From CAVSSX01 sp963730735 (GTDB taxonomy: Bacteria; Actinomycetota; Acidimicrobiia; Acidimicrobiales; RAAP-2), in NCBI GenBank assembly GCA_963730735.1, contig CAVSSX010000007.1:1178001-1242000 (forward strand): 64,000 nt of DNA. Direction: 5' to 3'. Under the pieces are notes generated by a model, which did no database searches, had not been told where the DNA came from, and worked only from the letters and a program-made list of their open reading frames with translations. Shown piece after piece: positions 31,532 to 39,952 of the stretch; position 1 is the stretch's first letter, and the number at the start of each line of letters is the position of its first letter. The position numbers and the translations under genes are program-made.

Positions 31532-31571
31532 CGACGCTGGCCGGCCATCCTCCACGGGCCGGCCAGCGTCG
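31532..31571. terminator. Hairpin 2 between convergent genes
   Basis: Perfect 15-base arms CGACGCTGGCCGGCC (31532-31546) and its complement (31557-31571) around a ten-base loop. With hairpin 1 it fills most of the gap between the repeat protein gene and the convergent acetyltransferase gene, giving each direction its own stop signal. Confidence 0.7.
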
Positions 31572-31635
31572 CGTCGGCGGGGCGGAGTCGACCGTCTCGA
31601 ACGGCCTCGCCGACCGGTGCGGGCGTCGGGTCGGG

Positions 31636-32172
31636 TCAGGGCCGGAGGGGCTGTTCCCAGATCGTCAGGTCGCCGGCCTCGCCGTTCCACGACACGCCGA
31701 CGCGCACGAACCCGGCCTTTTCGAGGACACGCTCGCTGGCCGTGTTGAGCGGCGAGGTGCGGGCCGTGAGGAGGGCGATGTCCGGCTCCGCCGTCAGGAC
31801 CTTGGCCAGGGCGATGACCGCCTCGGTGGCGAGGCCTCGACCCCAGCTCTCCTCGTTGAAGCCGTAGCCGATCTCCTGGGCCCGCCGGGCGTCGGGCGCC
31901 CCGACGGCGCCCAGCAACCCGATGGCCCGGTGCGAGTCCTTGGTGATGGCAACGAACGTGCGGAACAGTGCGCCGTCGTCCCCGAGCCGCTGCAGCCGCA
32001 GCTTGCGCTCGAAGGTGGCCACGGCGGCCCCGGGCCAGGTGCGGGGGAAGTAGACGTCCACCAGCGCCCCGTCCACGTGGCAGGCCAGGGCGTAGTCGGC
32101 GGCGGCCAGGCGGCGCTCCATCATGCCCGTGGTCAACGGCTCCAGGAACATGCGCGGCGTCTCGATGCTCAT
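31636..32172 (-). CDS. GNAT-family N-acetyltransferase
   Basis: 178 residues from ATG 32172. It is of the RimJ/RimL-like type: ETPRMFLEPLTTGMMERRLA, the acetyl-CoA loop in EESWGRGLATEAV, and the terminal ERVLEKAGFVRVG strand-helix. It would acetylate an amino group of a protein N-terminus or small molecule. Start chosen because similarity begins there; the upstream frame is open but meaningless. It is divergent from the AMP ligase gene. Confidence 0.87.
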   Translation of the reverse strand: MSIETPRMFLEPLTTGMMERRLAAADYALACHVDGALVDVYFPRTWPGAAVATFERKLRLQRLGDDGALFRTFVAITKDSHRAIGLLGAVGAPDARRAQEIGYGFNEESWGRGLATEAVIALAKVLTAEPDIALLTARTSPLNTASERVLEKAGFVRVGVSWNGEAGDLTIWEQPLRP

Positions 32173-32331
32173 TGCAACCAATGTTGCTCCAGATCCGCCA
32201 CCGGCGCTCACGGCGCCCGGTGTGTGGTCCCGTGCCCGCCGGGCGCGACGGGGTGGCCCGGCTGCCCCTCGTGGCGGCCTGGCTAGTGTCAGCGGGCAGA
32301 GGAAGCGTCTTAGGGGAGGGGTGAGGGTCGG

Positions 32332-33801
32332 ATGGGGGAGATCTCCTACGGTCGCCGGTTGACCGAGCTGGCAGGGGAACTGGGTGAGCAGGAGGCGCTG
32401 ATCCACGCGGCCGACGACGGCAGCGACCGGAGCTTCACCTGGGCCGAGCTGGAGCGACGATCGAACCAGGTGGCCCGACGACTCACCCAAGCGGGGGTCG
32501 GTCCAGGGGACCGGGTGGTGCTCGGCCTGGGCAACGGTCCCGGCCACGTCTTCTCCGTGTTCGGCTCGTGGAAGGTCGGGGCCTCGGTCCTGCCCATCCG
32601 TCGGGGCCTTCCGGCCTGGGAACGAGACCGGCTGTTCGGCATCGCCGGTCCCAAGCTGGTCATCGGCGACTGGGAGGACGTGCCCGGCGCGCTCACCGGT
32701 GCCGACATCGAGGCCACCGAGTCGCTCGACCCGGCCCCGCCGGTCGAGGACCACATCCCGGAGCACTCGAGGCTGGTCGCCACCTCCGGCTCGACCGGGA
32801 CGCCGAAGATCATCGTCACGCCCGCCCCCGCCGTCTTCGACCCCGACAGCCCGCTGAACATGTCGTTCGACCCGGGCTGGACAGTGATGGCCGCCTCGCC
32901 GCTGTACCACACCAACGGGTTCTCCTACTGCTACCCGCCGCTCCTGCACGGGAACCGGACGGTGGTCATGGAGCACTTCGACGCCGCCCGGGCGGTGGAC
33001 CTCATCGAGCGCTACGGGGTCAACCAGACGACCCTGGTGCCGACCATGCTCCAGCGGATCGCCCAGCTCGAGGACATCGACGACCGGGACCTCTCGAGCA
33101 TCGACAAGATCGTCTACGGGGGGGCCTCCCTGCCCGACTGGGTGGCCCGCAAGTGGCTCCAGCTGATCCCACCCGAGCGGTTCGACTTCGTCTACGGCGG
33201 CAGCGAGGGGCTCGGGGCCACCCGCTGCACCGGGGCCGAGTGGCTGGCCCGGCCGGGCACCGTGGGCCTGCCCATGGGCTGCACCGTGCTCATCCTGGAC
33301 GAGGACCGTCAGCCGGTGCCGGCGGGCGAGGTGGGCGAGATCTTCATGCGCCGGGACGTCGAGGGCGAGCCGTTCCGCTACATCGGCACCGAGACCCCCG
33401 AGCCGATCCTCGATGGCTACCGGTCGTTCGGCGACATGGGCCGGCTCGACGAGGACGGCTGGCTGTACATCGCCGACCGCCGCCAGGACATGATCGTCAC
33501 GGGCGGGGTGAACGTCTTCCCGGCCGAGGTGGAAGCGGCGCTCTCGGAGCACCCGGGCGTCGCCGACGTGGTCGTGGTCGGCCTGCCCGACCCCGAGTGG
33601 GGTCACCGGGTCCACGCCATCATCCAGCCGGTCGACCCGACCGGCGTGTCCGACGACGACCTGCGGGCGTTCGCCAAGGACCGGCTGTCGGGGCCCAAGG
33701 TGCCCAAGTCCTTCGAGACGGTGGCCCAGATGCCTCGCACCTCGGCCGGGAAGATCAACCGGTCGAGGTTGGTGGAGGAGCGGCGGGGCGTCGACGCCTA
33801 G
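32332..33801 (+). CDS. AMP-dependent acyl-CoA synthetase-type ligase
   Basis: 489 residues. ANL motifs are present: ATSGSTGTPKIIV phosphate loop, YGGSEGLGAT adenylate motif (GGSEG in place of the usual YGxTE), YRSFGDMGRLDEDGWLYIADR, TGGVNVFPAEVE and catalytic lysine in TSAGKINRS. An acyl-adenylate-forming enzyme similar to bile-acid or aromatic acid CoA ligases (the GSEG motif and the GVNV loop fit that group). ATG 32332 after GGGGTGAGGGTCGG, a weak ribosome site. Confidence 0.88.
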   Translation: MGEISYGRRLTELAGELGEQEALIHAADDGSDRSFTWAELERRSNQVARRLTQAGVGPGDRVVLGLGNGPGHVFSVFGSWKVGASVLPIRRGLPAWERDRLFGIAGPKLVIGDWEDVPGALTGADIEATESLDPAPPVEDHIPEHSRLVATSGSTGTPKIIVTPAPAVFDPDSPLNMSFDPGWTVMAASPLYHTNGFSYCYPPLLHGNRTVVMEHFDAARAVDLIERYGVNQTTLVPTMLQRIAQLEDIDDRDLSSIDKIVYGGASLPDWVARKWLQLIPPERFDFVYGGSEGLGATRCTGAEWLARPGTVGLPMGCTVLILDEDRQPVPAGEVGEIFMRRDVEGEPFRYIGTETPEPILDGYRSFGDMGRLDEDGWLYIADRRQDMIVTGGVNVFPAEVEAALSEHPGVADVVVVGLPDPEWGHRVHAIIQPVDPTGVSDDDLRAFAKDRLSGPKVPKSFETVAQMPRTSAGKINRSRLVEERRGVDA

Positions 33802-33852
33802 TCCGCCGCCCACGGGGCGCGACGCCCGGCCGCCACCCCTCGCCACCGCTGC

Positions 33853-34572
33853 TCAGGTGTCGGTGGCCGGTAGCTCTCGAGCCGGCGGCTCGGCCGGCGA
33901 GTTGCCCTGGCGGCCACCGTTCGAGTCCCGCCCCTCGGGAGCCGGCCCTCGCCCCGGCCCCCATTGCTTGGGCGGGTCGCGCCGAGAGAGGTCGAAGAGG
34001 AACCGGTTGTAGGCGTCCAGATCCTCATCCCGGGACGAGGTCACCTCGGCGACCTCGGCGTCGATGACCATGGCGCCGTGGTCCCCGGCATCACCGGGCC
34101 GTCCATGCTCGGTTTCGAGCATCGGCGGCGAGGCCGGGGTCCGACGGCCGACGGCGGCTCCGGCGATCTCCGCCGGCTGGTCCAGGGGTCCGAGCGCCGG
34201 CCGGCCGTTGGTCGTATCCAGCTCTCGGGCCGCCGCCGCCTCCCGGCTGGCGGCCACGACGGCCTCGGACAGCTCCTTGTCCATCGCCCAGCCGGGTCGC
34301 TCGTAGAGCGGCCGGCCGGCGTCGTCGGTGGCGGCGTGGTGCTCGGCGTACCAGAGCCGGCTGAAAGGGAGGGGCCGGTCGTGGATGAGGTTCCACCACA
34401 CGAAGACCGCCACGACGGCGAGGAAGGGCCACTCGACCGTGTACACCCAGCTCAGCCCGTTCCCGCCACGGGCCACGCCGTACTGCCACCAGCCGGCCAG
34501 GAGGAACGCCGGCACCAGGACCAGCAGGAGCGCATGGAGGCCGAGACAACGCCGGGTGAAGTACTTGCGCAC
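33853..34572 (-). CDS. Two-helix membrane protein with long acidic/disordered cytoplasmic tail
   Basis: 239 residues. Two hydrophobic helices (about residues 10-28 and 42-62) contain GLHALLLVLVPAFLLAGWWQ and SWVYTVEWPFLAVVAVFVWW, a pattern found in a conserved actinobacterial membrane protein that faintly resembles the first helix of SURF1 (the WWQ motif). The tail is rich in Ala, Glu and Pro, with DEDLDAYNRFLFDLSRRDPP near residues 190-210, the only other conserved-looking motif. Function unknown; the short DAYNxxL motif is common in such proteins. ATG 34572. Confidence 0.7.
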   Translation of the reverse strand: MRKYFTRRCLGLHALLLVLVPAFLLAGWWQYGVARGGNGLSWVYTVEWPFLAVVAVFVWWNLIHDRPLPFSRLWYAEHHAATDDAGRPLYERPGWAMDKELSEAVVAASREAAAARELDTTNGRPALGPLDQPAEIAGAAVGRRTPASPPMLETEHGRPGDAGDHGAMVIDAEVAEVTSSRDEDLDAYNRFLFDLSRRDPPKQWGPGRGPAPEGRDSNGGRQGNSPAEPPARELPATDT

Positions 34573-34803
34573 GTTGGGCCTCCTCTCCGGGTGGCGGGTT
34601 ACGTCCTACCCATTCGACCACGGCCCGTCGGGTCGTCGTGCCGCACGGCGGCCGACCGGCCGATCGTCGGCACGATGTCGGGGCCGTTCGAGCGCTGTTC
34701 CACCGGCTGAGCTGGAGAAATGTGCCACGACCACCCGATCGGCGGCAAGCGGCGGGCCGACGCATCCGCTGGCGCCGATCGGTGGTCCGATACGGTCGCC
34801 GCC

Positions 34804-35649
34804 GTGAGTCGCACGCCCGAACCCTGGGCCGACGTCCTGGCCGACCCGCGAGCGCGGGCCCGGACCGAAGCCAACCGGCACCCCGAGGTCGAGGCGGTGA
34901 CCGGGCTGGTGGCCATCCACCGGACCTCGGGCTTCAGCGGCCGGGTGACCGGCGTCCGGGGCGACGTGCTCACGCTCCGAGCGCCGTCGGGCCAGGTGCG
35001 GACGTTCTCGTTGGTGTCGCTGCTCCCGGGGGCGTTCGCCGTCGACGGGCGGGTCGTGACCCTGGTCCGTCCCCGGCCCCAGGCTCGAACCACGGCCGCG
35101 TCGCGCACTGCATCGGGCTCGGTGGCCGTCGCCGGCCAGCGGGCGCGGGTGGCGCGGGGCAGCCGGATCCTGGTCGAGGGGATCCACGACGCCGTGCTGG
35201 TCGAGCGGGTCTGGGGCGACGACCTGCGGGTGGAGGGCGTGGTGGTCGAGCGGCTCGACGGGATCGACCACCTGGCCGAGGAGATCGCCGCCTTCGCTCC
35301 GGCACCGGGCCATCGGCTGGGCGTGCTGGTCGACCACCTGGTCCCCGGCAGCAAGGAGAGCCGGCTGGCCGAGGACGTGGCCCATCGCCACGTCCTGGTG
35401 ACCGGGACCCCGTTCGTCGACGTGTGGCAGGCCGTCCGGCCGGCCGTGGTCGGGCTCGACCGCTGGCCGGTGATCCCGAAGGGTCAGGACTGGAAGACCG
35501 GCATCTGCCGGGCATTGGGCGAGCCCGACCCGGCGACCTGCTGGCGAAGGATCCTCGGCTCGGTGCACAGTTACGCCGATCTCGAGCCGACGCTGGTCGG
35601 CGCGGTCGAACGGCTCATCGACTTCGTCACCGAACCCGGCGAGGGCTGA
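34804..35649 (+). CDS. DUF3097 family protein
   Basis: 281 residues from GTG 34804; the open frame begins earlier but lacks a ribosome site there. The sequence matches the actinobacterial DUF3097 family throughout: PEVEAVTGLVAIHRTSGFSG, SRILVEGIHDAVLVERVWGD, GVLVDHLVPGSKESR, IPKGQDWKTGICRALG. The VEGxxDAxLVExVWG segment with the following acidic residues looks like a Toprim fold, suggesting nucleic-acid or nucleotide chemistry, but this is inference. Convergent with an alpha/beta hydrolase gene. Confidence 0.88.
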   Translation: MSRTPEPWADVLADPRARARTEANRHPEVEAVTGLVAIHRTSGFSGRVTGVRGDVLTLRAPSGQVRTFSLVSLLPGAFAVDGRVVTLVRPRPQARTTAASRTASGSVAVAGQRARVARGSRILVEGIHDAVLVERVWGDDLRVEGVVVERLDGIDHLAEEIAAFAPAPGHRLGVLVDHLVPGSKESRLAEDVAHRHVLVTGTPFVDVWQAVRPAVVGLDRWPVIPKGQDWKTGICRALGEPDPATCWRRILGSVHSYADLEPTLVGAVERLIDFVTEPGEG

Positions 35650-35655
35650 TCCTGC

Positions 35656-35674
35656 GCTCCCGGTCACCGGGAGC
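35656..35674. terminator. Tight hairpin between convergent genes
   Basis: GCTCCCGG (35656-35663) and CCGGGAGC (35667-35674) pair perfectly around a three-base loop, in the 29-base gap between the DUF3097 gene and the convergent hydrolase gene. It can stop transcription from both sides. Confidence 0.55.
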
Positions 35675-35678
35675 GGCG

Positions 35679-36488
35679 TCAGGAGGGATCGTCGAGCTCG
35701 GCGACGAAGGCCTCGATGGCGGCCCGCCACTCGACCGGTCGATCCAGGTGGAGGTCGTGCCGGGCACCCTCGAAGGTGAGGAGGCGGGCCCGGGGGAGGC
35801 GCTCGACCATCGTCGTGCCGACGGAGCGGGGCACCAGCCCGTCCCCGGCCCGGACGACCAGGGTCGGGCACCGCACCCGATCCCACGCCTCCCAGTAGGG
35901 GCGACCGACCGCCGCCGCCAGGGTCCGTTCCATGGTGTCGATGTCGAACAGTGGCCACCAGCCGCCGTCGCCCTCCTCGAACCCGCTCGCCCAGGCCTGG
36001 GCGAACACGGTGGCGCCGCCGAAGTACTCGGCGACCTCGACCGGCCCGGGGAACGGGACCGGCCACCGCTCGAGGGCCTGGCGGAGGGCGGCGGGAGCCG
36101 AGGGGTCACCCGCCTCCGGGCTGGCGTCGGCCACCACCAGTCCTCGCACCAGGTGGGGATGGTCGGCGGCCACCAGGAATCCCGTGAGGCCGCCCAGGGA
36201 CTGACCGATGAGTACCACCGGGCCGAGGTCGAGCTGCTCGAAGATGGCGACGACATCGGCCACGCAGGCCGGGGGTGACACGTCGGCGGGTCGGCGGTCG
36301 CTCCGCCCGTGGCCCCGGGCGTCGAGGGCCACCACGCGGCCGAGGCCGGAGAGCCACGACGCCGTGTCCGACCACTCGCCCGATTGACCGGCCAACCCAT
36401 GGAGGAGGACGAACGAGCGCCCGGTGCCGCCGAAGTCACGGACGGCCAGGTGCACCCCGCCCCGCTCGACCGACCGCCACCCGCTCAT
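35679..36488 (-). CDS. Alpha/beta hydrolase
   Basis: 269 residues from ATG 36488. Complete catalytic triad: oxyanion HG in FVLLHGLAGQSGEW, nucleophile in IGQSLGG (Ser near 98), Asp in VRAGDGLVP (near 217) and His in GARHDLHLD (near 247). The sequence is like epoxide hydrolase/haloperoxidase-type esterases. It overlaps the phytanoyl-CoA dioxygenase gene upstream by four bases (ATGA), so the two are co-translated and may act in one pathway. Confidence 0.9.
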   Translation of the reverse strand: MSGWRSVERGGVHLAVRDFGGTGRSFVLLHGLAGQSGEWSDTASWLSGLGRVVALDARGHGRSDRRPADVSPPACVADVVAIFEQLDLGPVVLIGQSLGGLTGFLVAADHPHLVRGLVVADASPEAGDPSAPAALRQALERWPVPFPGPVEVAEYFGGATVFAQAWASGFEEGDGGWWPLFDIDTMERTLAAAVGRPYWEAWDRVRCPTLVVRAGDGLVPRSVGTTMVERLPRARLLTFEGARHDLHLDRPVEWRAAIEAFVAELDDPS

Positions 36489-37261
36489 CGAGCGGGCGCC
36501 GAGGCGGGCCGCGTCCCGGCGCCGACCCGTTCGATGCCGGGGTAGTCGCGCCACGGGTCGACCAGGCAGTCCGGCCATCGGGCCGCATGCCCCGGCGCCC
36601 GAAGGCGCCAGTAGACGGCACGGCGGACGAGCTCGCTCTCGTAGTTGCCGCCGATGTTGTGGCCCAGCAGGTAGTGGGCGAGAAGGACGTCGCCCCGGCG
36701 ACCGTGGACCTGGACCGGTTCGGGCAGCTCGATGTCGGGGTAGCCCCCGGCCTCGGCGAAGGCCTCGGGTCCGTGGGCGGCGAAGTAGTCGGCGTGGGAG
36801 AGGTGCGTCCCGGGCCAGACCCACAGGTTGCCCCCGTTGTCGGCCAGCTGGTCGGTGAGGAGGAGGCCGGCGAGCAGGGTGAAGGTCCCGGGAGTGCGTT
36901 GCCCCGGTGCATAGCCGTCGAGGTGCGGGCGCCCGGGTCGATGGTCGAAGGGCGGGATGTTGAGGGCGACTTGGGCCTGGTCGAAGGCCACCTCGACGCC
37001 GCCGCCGACGAGTTCGTCGCCGGCGGCCAGCACGCCGCCGGCGCCGCCGAGCGGCAGGAAGAGCGACGGCGACTCGTCAGGGCTCCGCCAGTAGAAATGC
37101 TGGCCACGGTGCCCGACCGGCGGCGGGGCATCGGTCATCAGCCGATCCACCTCGCCATCGATGGCGTCGAGGACGTCCGGGGCGACCAGTCCGGGCACCA
37201 CGGTCCAACCGGTCACCACGAACTGGTGCAGTTGGTCGTCGGACAGCACCACGTCGATCAC
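36485..37261 (-). CDS. Phytanoyl-CoA dioxygenase (PhyH) family protein
   Basis: 258 residues. The Fe(II)/2-oxoglutarate jelly roll is recognisable: FVVTGWTVVPGLVAPDVLDA, then iron ligands in RPHLDGYAP (HxD), GNLWVWPGTHL, and the distal His in LLAHYLLGHNIGGN with Arg further on. Such enzymes hydroxylate or halogenate small molecules; many actinobacterial members act on natural products or lipids. ATG 37261. First gene of an operon with the alpha/beta hydrolase. Confidence 0.9.
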   Translation of the reverse strand: MIDVVLSDDQLHQFVVTGWTVVPGLVAPDVLDAIDGEVDRLMTDAPPPVGHRGQHFYWRSPDESPSLFLPLGGAGGVLAAGDELVGGGVEVAFDQAQVALNIPPFDHRPGRPHLDGYAPGQRTPGTFTLLAGLLLTDQLADNGGNLWVWPGTHLSHADYFAAHGPEAFAEAGGYPDIELPEPVQVHGRRGDVLLAHYLLGHNIGGNYESELVRRAVYWRLRAPGHAARWPDCLVDPWRDYPGIERVGAGTRPASAPAR

Positions 37262-37370
37262 CGTACCGATCGCCGAAGGGGCATCGAGGCCGGGGCCGGA
37301 CCTCGAATTCGATCGCTCGAACGGTCGGCCGTTCCGCCCCGACGGAGGCGGCTACGCGGGGACTATGAGG

Positions 37371-37574
37371 TCAGGCGACGTCGAGGACGGCTGCGACCTC
37401 CGTCGAGCGGTGCCCGTCCGCCACGACGGCGTGGGCCCCGATCGGGAGGACCGCCACCGGCGACGGCACCCCGCCCCGCCGTGACGTCGGCTGCTTCCGG
37501 CCGACCGTCAGGAACCACATCGGATCCAGGACGTACGCGTTGATGATGTCTCGGGTCTCTTGTGCGATCGCCAT
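37371..37574 (-). CDS. Short hypothetical protein
   Basis: 67 residues starting MAIAQETRDIINAYVLDPMW and ending VVADGHRSTEVAAVLDVA. The ending recalls the DGHHR-type motif of ParB-like domains, but with one His and in a far shorter protein, so it may be a fragment. No ribosome site is evident. The 110 bases upstream and the 150 bases beyond its start are without other coding signals. Confidence 0.4.
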   Translation of the reverse strand: MAIAQETRDIINAYVLDPMWFLTVGRKQPTSRRGGVPSPVAVLPIGAHAVVADGHRSTEVAAVLDVA

Positions 37575-37725
37575 GGGGGAAACGATGGCACGGGCGACGG
37601 TAGAAGTGGCGGACCTCGGACGCTGTTTCCGACGCTCGGGCCGGTGCCGAGTTGCGCCGAGCGCCGGTTGGGCTGGCTTCCGGCGAGGTTGTCGGCGGGG
37701 AACGAGTCGTCGACGAATGGCGGTG

Positions 37726-38608
37726 TCAGGGCCGGAGGTTCTCGAGGTCCTCGAGCAGACCCGGGTGCGACGGCTGCCAGCCGAGCGTCGCCCGGGTGAA
37801 GGCGCTCGAGGCGGGCTGGTCGCTCGCGAAGATCGGACCGAGCGGGCCGTAGGTCTCCTGCGGCACGGACTCGACCGGGAGCTCGAGGCACCGACCGATC
37901 ACCGTGGCGATGTCGAGGACCGCATCCCCCTCGTCGTCCACGGCGTGCCACGAGGAGCCGGCCGGAGCCTGTTCAAGCGCCAGGCGGAAGAGCACGGCTG
38001 CGTCGAGAGCGTGCACCGCCGGCCAGCGCTGGGTGCCGTCGCCGGGGTAACCGGACACGCCCGTTCGGCGTGCGATCTGGGTCAACAGGCCGGCGAAGCC
38101 TCCTGCGCCGTGGTTGTGGACGGTCCGTGGAAGGCGCACCGCGCTGGCGCGCACGCCCGCGCCCGGCCAACGCCAGGACCTCGTTGACCGATCGACCTCG
38201 GCCACCCACGGGTCCCTCGAGGGGGAGTGGGTCCACTTCGGTGGACAGCCGACCCGCCGCCAGCGGCGTTCCCGAGCAGGTGACGAGGGGACGATCGCTG
38301 CCGACCAGCGCCGCCCCCATGGTCGTCAACGCGGCGTTCTCCTGCGCCACCACGTTGGCCAGTGCCTCGGCACTCGAAAAGTCCGCTCCGAACGCCAGGT
38401 GGATGACGCCGTCCGCCTGAGCGGCACCGCTGCGAAGTGCCTCGAGATCGCCAAGATCGCCGGCATGGGGGACGGCACCAACCGACCTGAGCGCCTCGGC
38501 GGAGCGTTCGGAGCGGGCCAGGCCGACCACGTCGTGGCCATGGCTGAGGAGCTCGGCGACGACGGCCGACCCGATCAGGCCCGTACCACCGGTGATGAAG
38601 ACGTTCAT
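37726..38608 (-). pseudogene. NAD-dependent epimerase/dehydratase, frameshifted near 38160
   Basis: ATG 38608 opens MNVFITGGTGLIGSAVVAEL, the classical extended-SDR cofactor loop, with DGVIHLAFGADFSS further on. After VNEVLALAG (about 38160) the frame fails, and the next frame continues with GVRASAVRLPRTVHNHG, YPGDGTQRWPAVHALDAAVL and runs to the stop at 37726. An extra base within the GGGCGCGGGC run explains it; length minus one is divisible by three (about 293 residues). The family acts on NDP-sugars or reduces small carbonyls. The usual YxxxK region appears altered (SGTPLAA). Divergent from a TetR regulator. Confidence 0.82.
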
Positions 38609-38630
38609 GGACTGCTCCCCGTTCTTGATA

Positions 38631-38675
38631 GGACTCTTGTCCCGTCACAGTACAAGCTGATGGGAGTTTTGTCTC
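38631..38675. promoter_or_regulatory. Repeated 13-base element between epimerase and TetR genes
   Basis: GGACTCTTGTCCC (38631-38643) and GGAGTTTTGTCTC (38663-38675) agree at 10 of 13 positions and are 32 bases apart. The first contains a perfect GGAC-N4-GTCC inverted repeat. They occupy the divergent promoter region and are good candidates for TetR binding. Confidence 0.5.
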
Positions 38676-38692
38676 ATCGCTAGGATGGCGCG

Positions 38693-39271
38693 ATGGCTCG
38701 GTGGGAACCAGGTGCGCGAGAGCGACTGGTCTTCGCGGCCGTCGACCTCTTCACCGAGCAGGGGTACGACGCCACGACCGTGACCGAGATCGCCGCTCGG
38801 GCCGGCGTCACCAAGAGCACGTTCTTTCGCTACTTCCCCGACAAGCGCGAGATCCTGGTGGCCGGGCAGGCGACCCTCAGTGAGCTGCTGGCCAGAGGCA
38901 TCGCCGACGCACCGGCGGGAGCGAGCCCGCTCGAGGCCGTGGCCAGCGCTCTCGAGTGCGTCTCGAGCGCAATGGGTCCGCTCAACCGAGACCTCGGCCC
39001 TCGCATCAAGGCCGCCGTGGCCGCCAACGCGGAGCTCCAGGAGCGAGATGCCCTCAAGCGCGTGGGCCTCGCCGCGGCGATGACCGCCGCTCTCGTCGAG
39101 CGCGGCGTCCCGGACGCGACCGCCCATCTCGCCAGCGAGATGGGCGTGCTGGCGTTCAAGCAGGGCTTCGCCGAGTGGTGCGAGGCAACTCATCAGGCCG
39201 ACCACGAACTTGCCGACTACACCCTGTCCGCTCTGAACGGGCTGCGAGCGGCGGCGACGTCACTGGGCTGA
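38693..39271 (+). CDS. TetR-family transcriptional regulator
   Basis: 192 residues. The HTH is classical: ARERLVFAAVDLFTEQGYDA, TTVTEIAARAGVTKSTFFRYFPDKREIL. The remaining helical domain has no recognisable ligand motif. ATG 38693. It is divergent from the epimerase gene with two similar 13-base elements in between, so it probably represses that gene and itself. G+C and codon use are like the neighbours. Confidence 0.9.
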   Translation: MARWEPGARERLVFAAVDLFTEQGYDATTVTEIAARAGVTKSTFFRYFPDKREILVAGQATLSELLARGIADAPAGASPLEAVASALECVSSAMGPLNRDLGPRIKAAVAANAELQERDALKRVGLAAAMTAALVERGVPDATAHLASEMGVLAFKQGFAEWCEATHQADHELADYTLSALNGLRAAATSLG

Positions 39272-39394
39272 CCCGGCAACCGTCAGCCAACCAAGGCGGA
39301 CCTGGCCGGTGTTCGTTGTCCGGTGTGCTCAGGAGGAGCCGACTGCATCGCCGGGCCGCTCGCCGATCTGGCCGGAGACGAGCCACCCACCGCG

Positions 39395-39559
39395 TCAGCT
39401 CGGGGGCGGGTCGACCTTGTCGATCTGATCGGCGGGGATGCGCTCGATGGCCTCGTTGCCCCGCCAGAACTCGTAGATCCCGTCTTCGAGTTGCAGGTCG
39501 TCGAGTTCGAGTGCCTGTACGCCTCGTTCATCGTTGAAGTGGATCTGGTACGTCGTCAT
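39395..39559 (-). CDS. Conserved-looking small protein, 54 residues
   Basis: ATG 39559 follows GAGGAGG. The sequence MTTYQIHFNDERGVQALELD then DGIYEFWRGNEAIERIPADQ looks like a compact beta-rich domain, and every codon position suits coding. The open frame continues upstream over a decayed hydrolase end, but the ribosome site fixes this start. Function unknown; soluble. It may have been co-transcribed with the lost hydrolase. Confidence 0.6.
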   Translation of the reverse strand: MTTYQIHFNDERGVQALELDDLQLEDGIYEFWRGNEAIERIPADQIDKVDPPPS

Positions 39560-39579
39560 GGTCCTCCTCGGAGATCCTG

Positions 39580-39656
39580 CCTTGGGGTTGGATGAAGGCC
39601 AACACGTCGGCGTTGATGACGTCGGCGGGCGTGGTCGGCAGACCGTGCGGGAAAAC
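39580..39656 (-). pseudogene. Remnant of an alpha/beta hydrolase C-terminus
   Basis: On the minus strand this short stretch encodes VFPHGLPTTPADVINADVLA followed by FIQPQG. This is the very typical end of chloroperoxidase-like alpha/beta hydrolases (catalytic His in HGLP, then T.AD..N.DLLAFI). No matching body is found upstream, where 39660-39950 has no sensible frame, so only the tail survives. It lies directly before the 54-residue protein gene. Confidence 0.5.
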
Positions 39657-39952
39657 CCCAGGGTCGGTTTTGGAAGTTCTCGTCGTGCGGCTGGTCGTTG
39701 AGATGATGCTAAATCCTCCGTTACTCCGACGTTCGGGAAGCGGCTGACCAGGAGGTTCACGTCGTTTGCGGGAGGCGCGGGGCGTTCCTTCGTGGTTCGC
39801 CGGCAGGGGGAGAGGTCAGCCGGGTGCCGGCACCGTCTCGTTGGCACGTCCGCCCAGAGTTCGACCGCCTTCTCCCCGACGGGCTCCCGGGCCCGCCATT
39901 CGGCGGTGGGGCCCTCAGGTAGCGAGGACCCCACCGCCGGGGCGGTGCGGGG
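39657..39952. other. Non-coding stretch
   Basis: About 300 bases between the hydrolase remnant and the beta-propeller gene stop. Open frames here are proline/arginine-rich without plausible homology and no ribosome sites. It may be further decayed hydrolase sequence. Nothing else was recognised. Confidence 0.45.

Noticed and set aside
33853..34572. SURF1 cytochrome oxidase assembly factor
   Set aside because: Only the first helix with WWQ is similar; the long periplasmic domain and second-helix arrangement of SURF1 are missing, so it is left as an unknown membrane protein.
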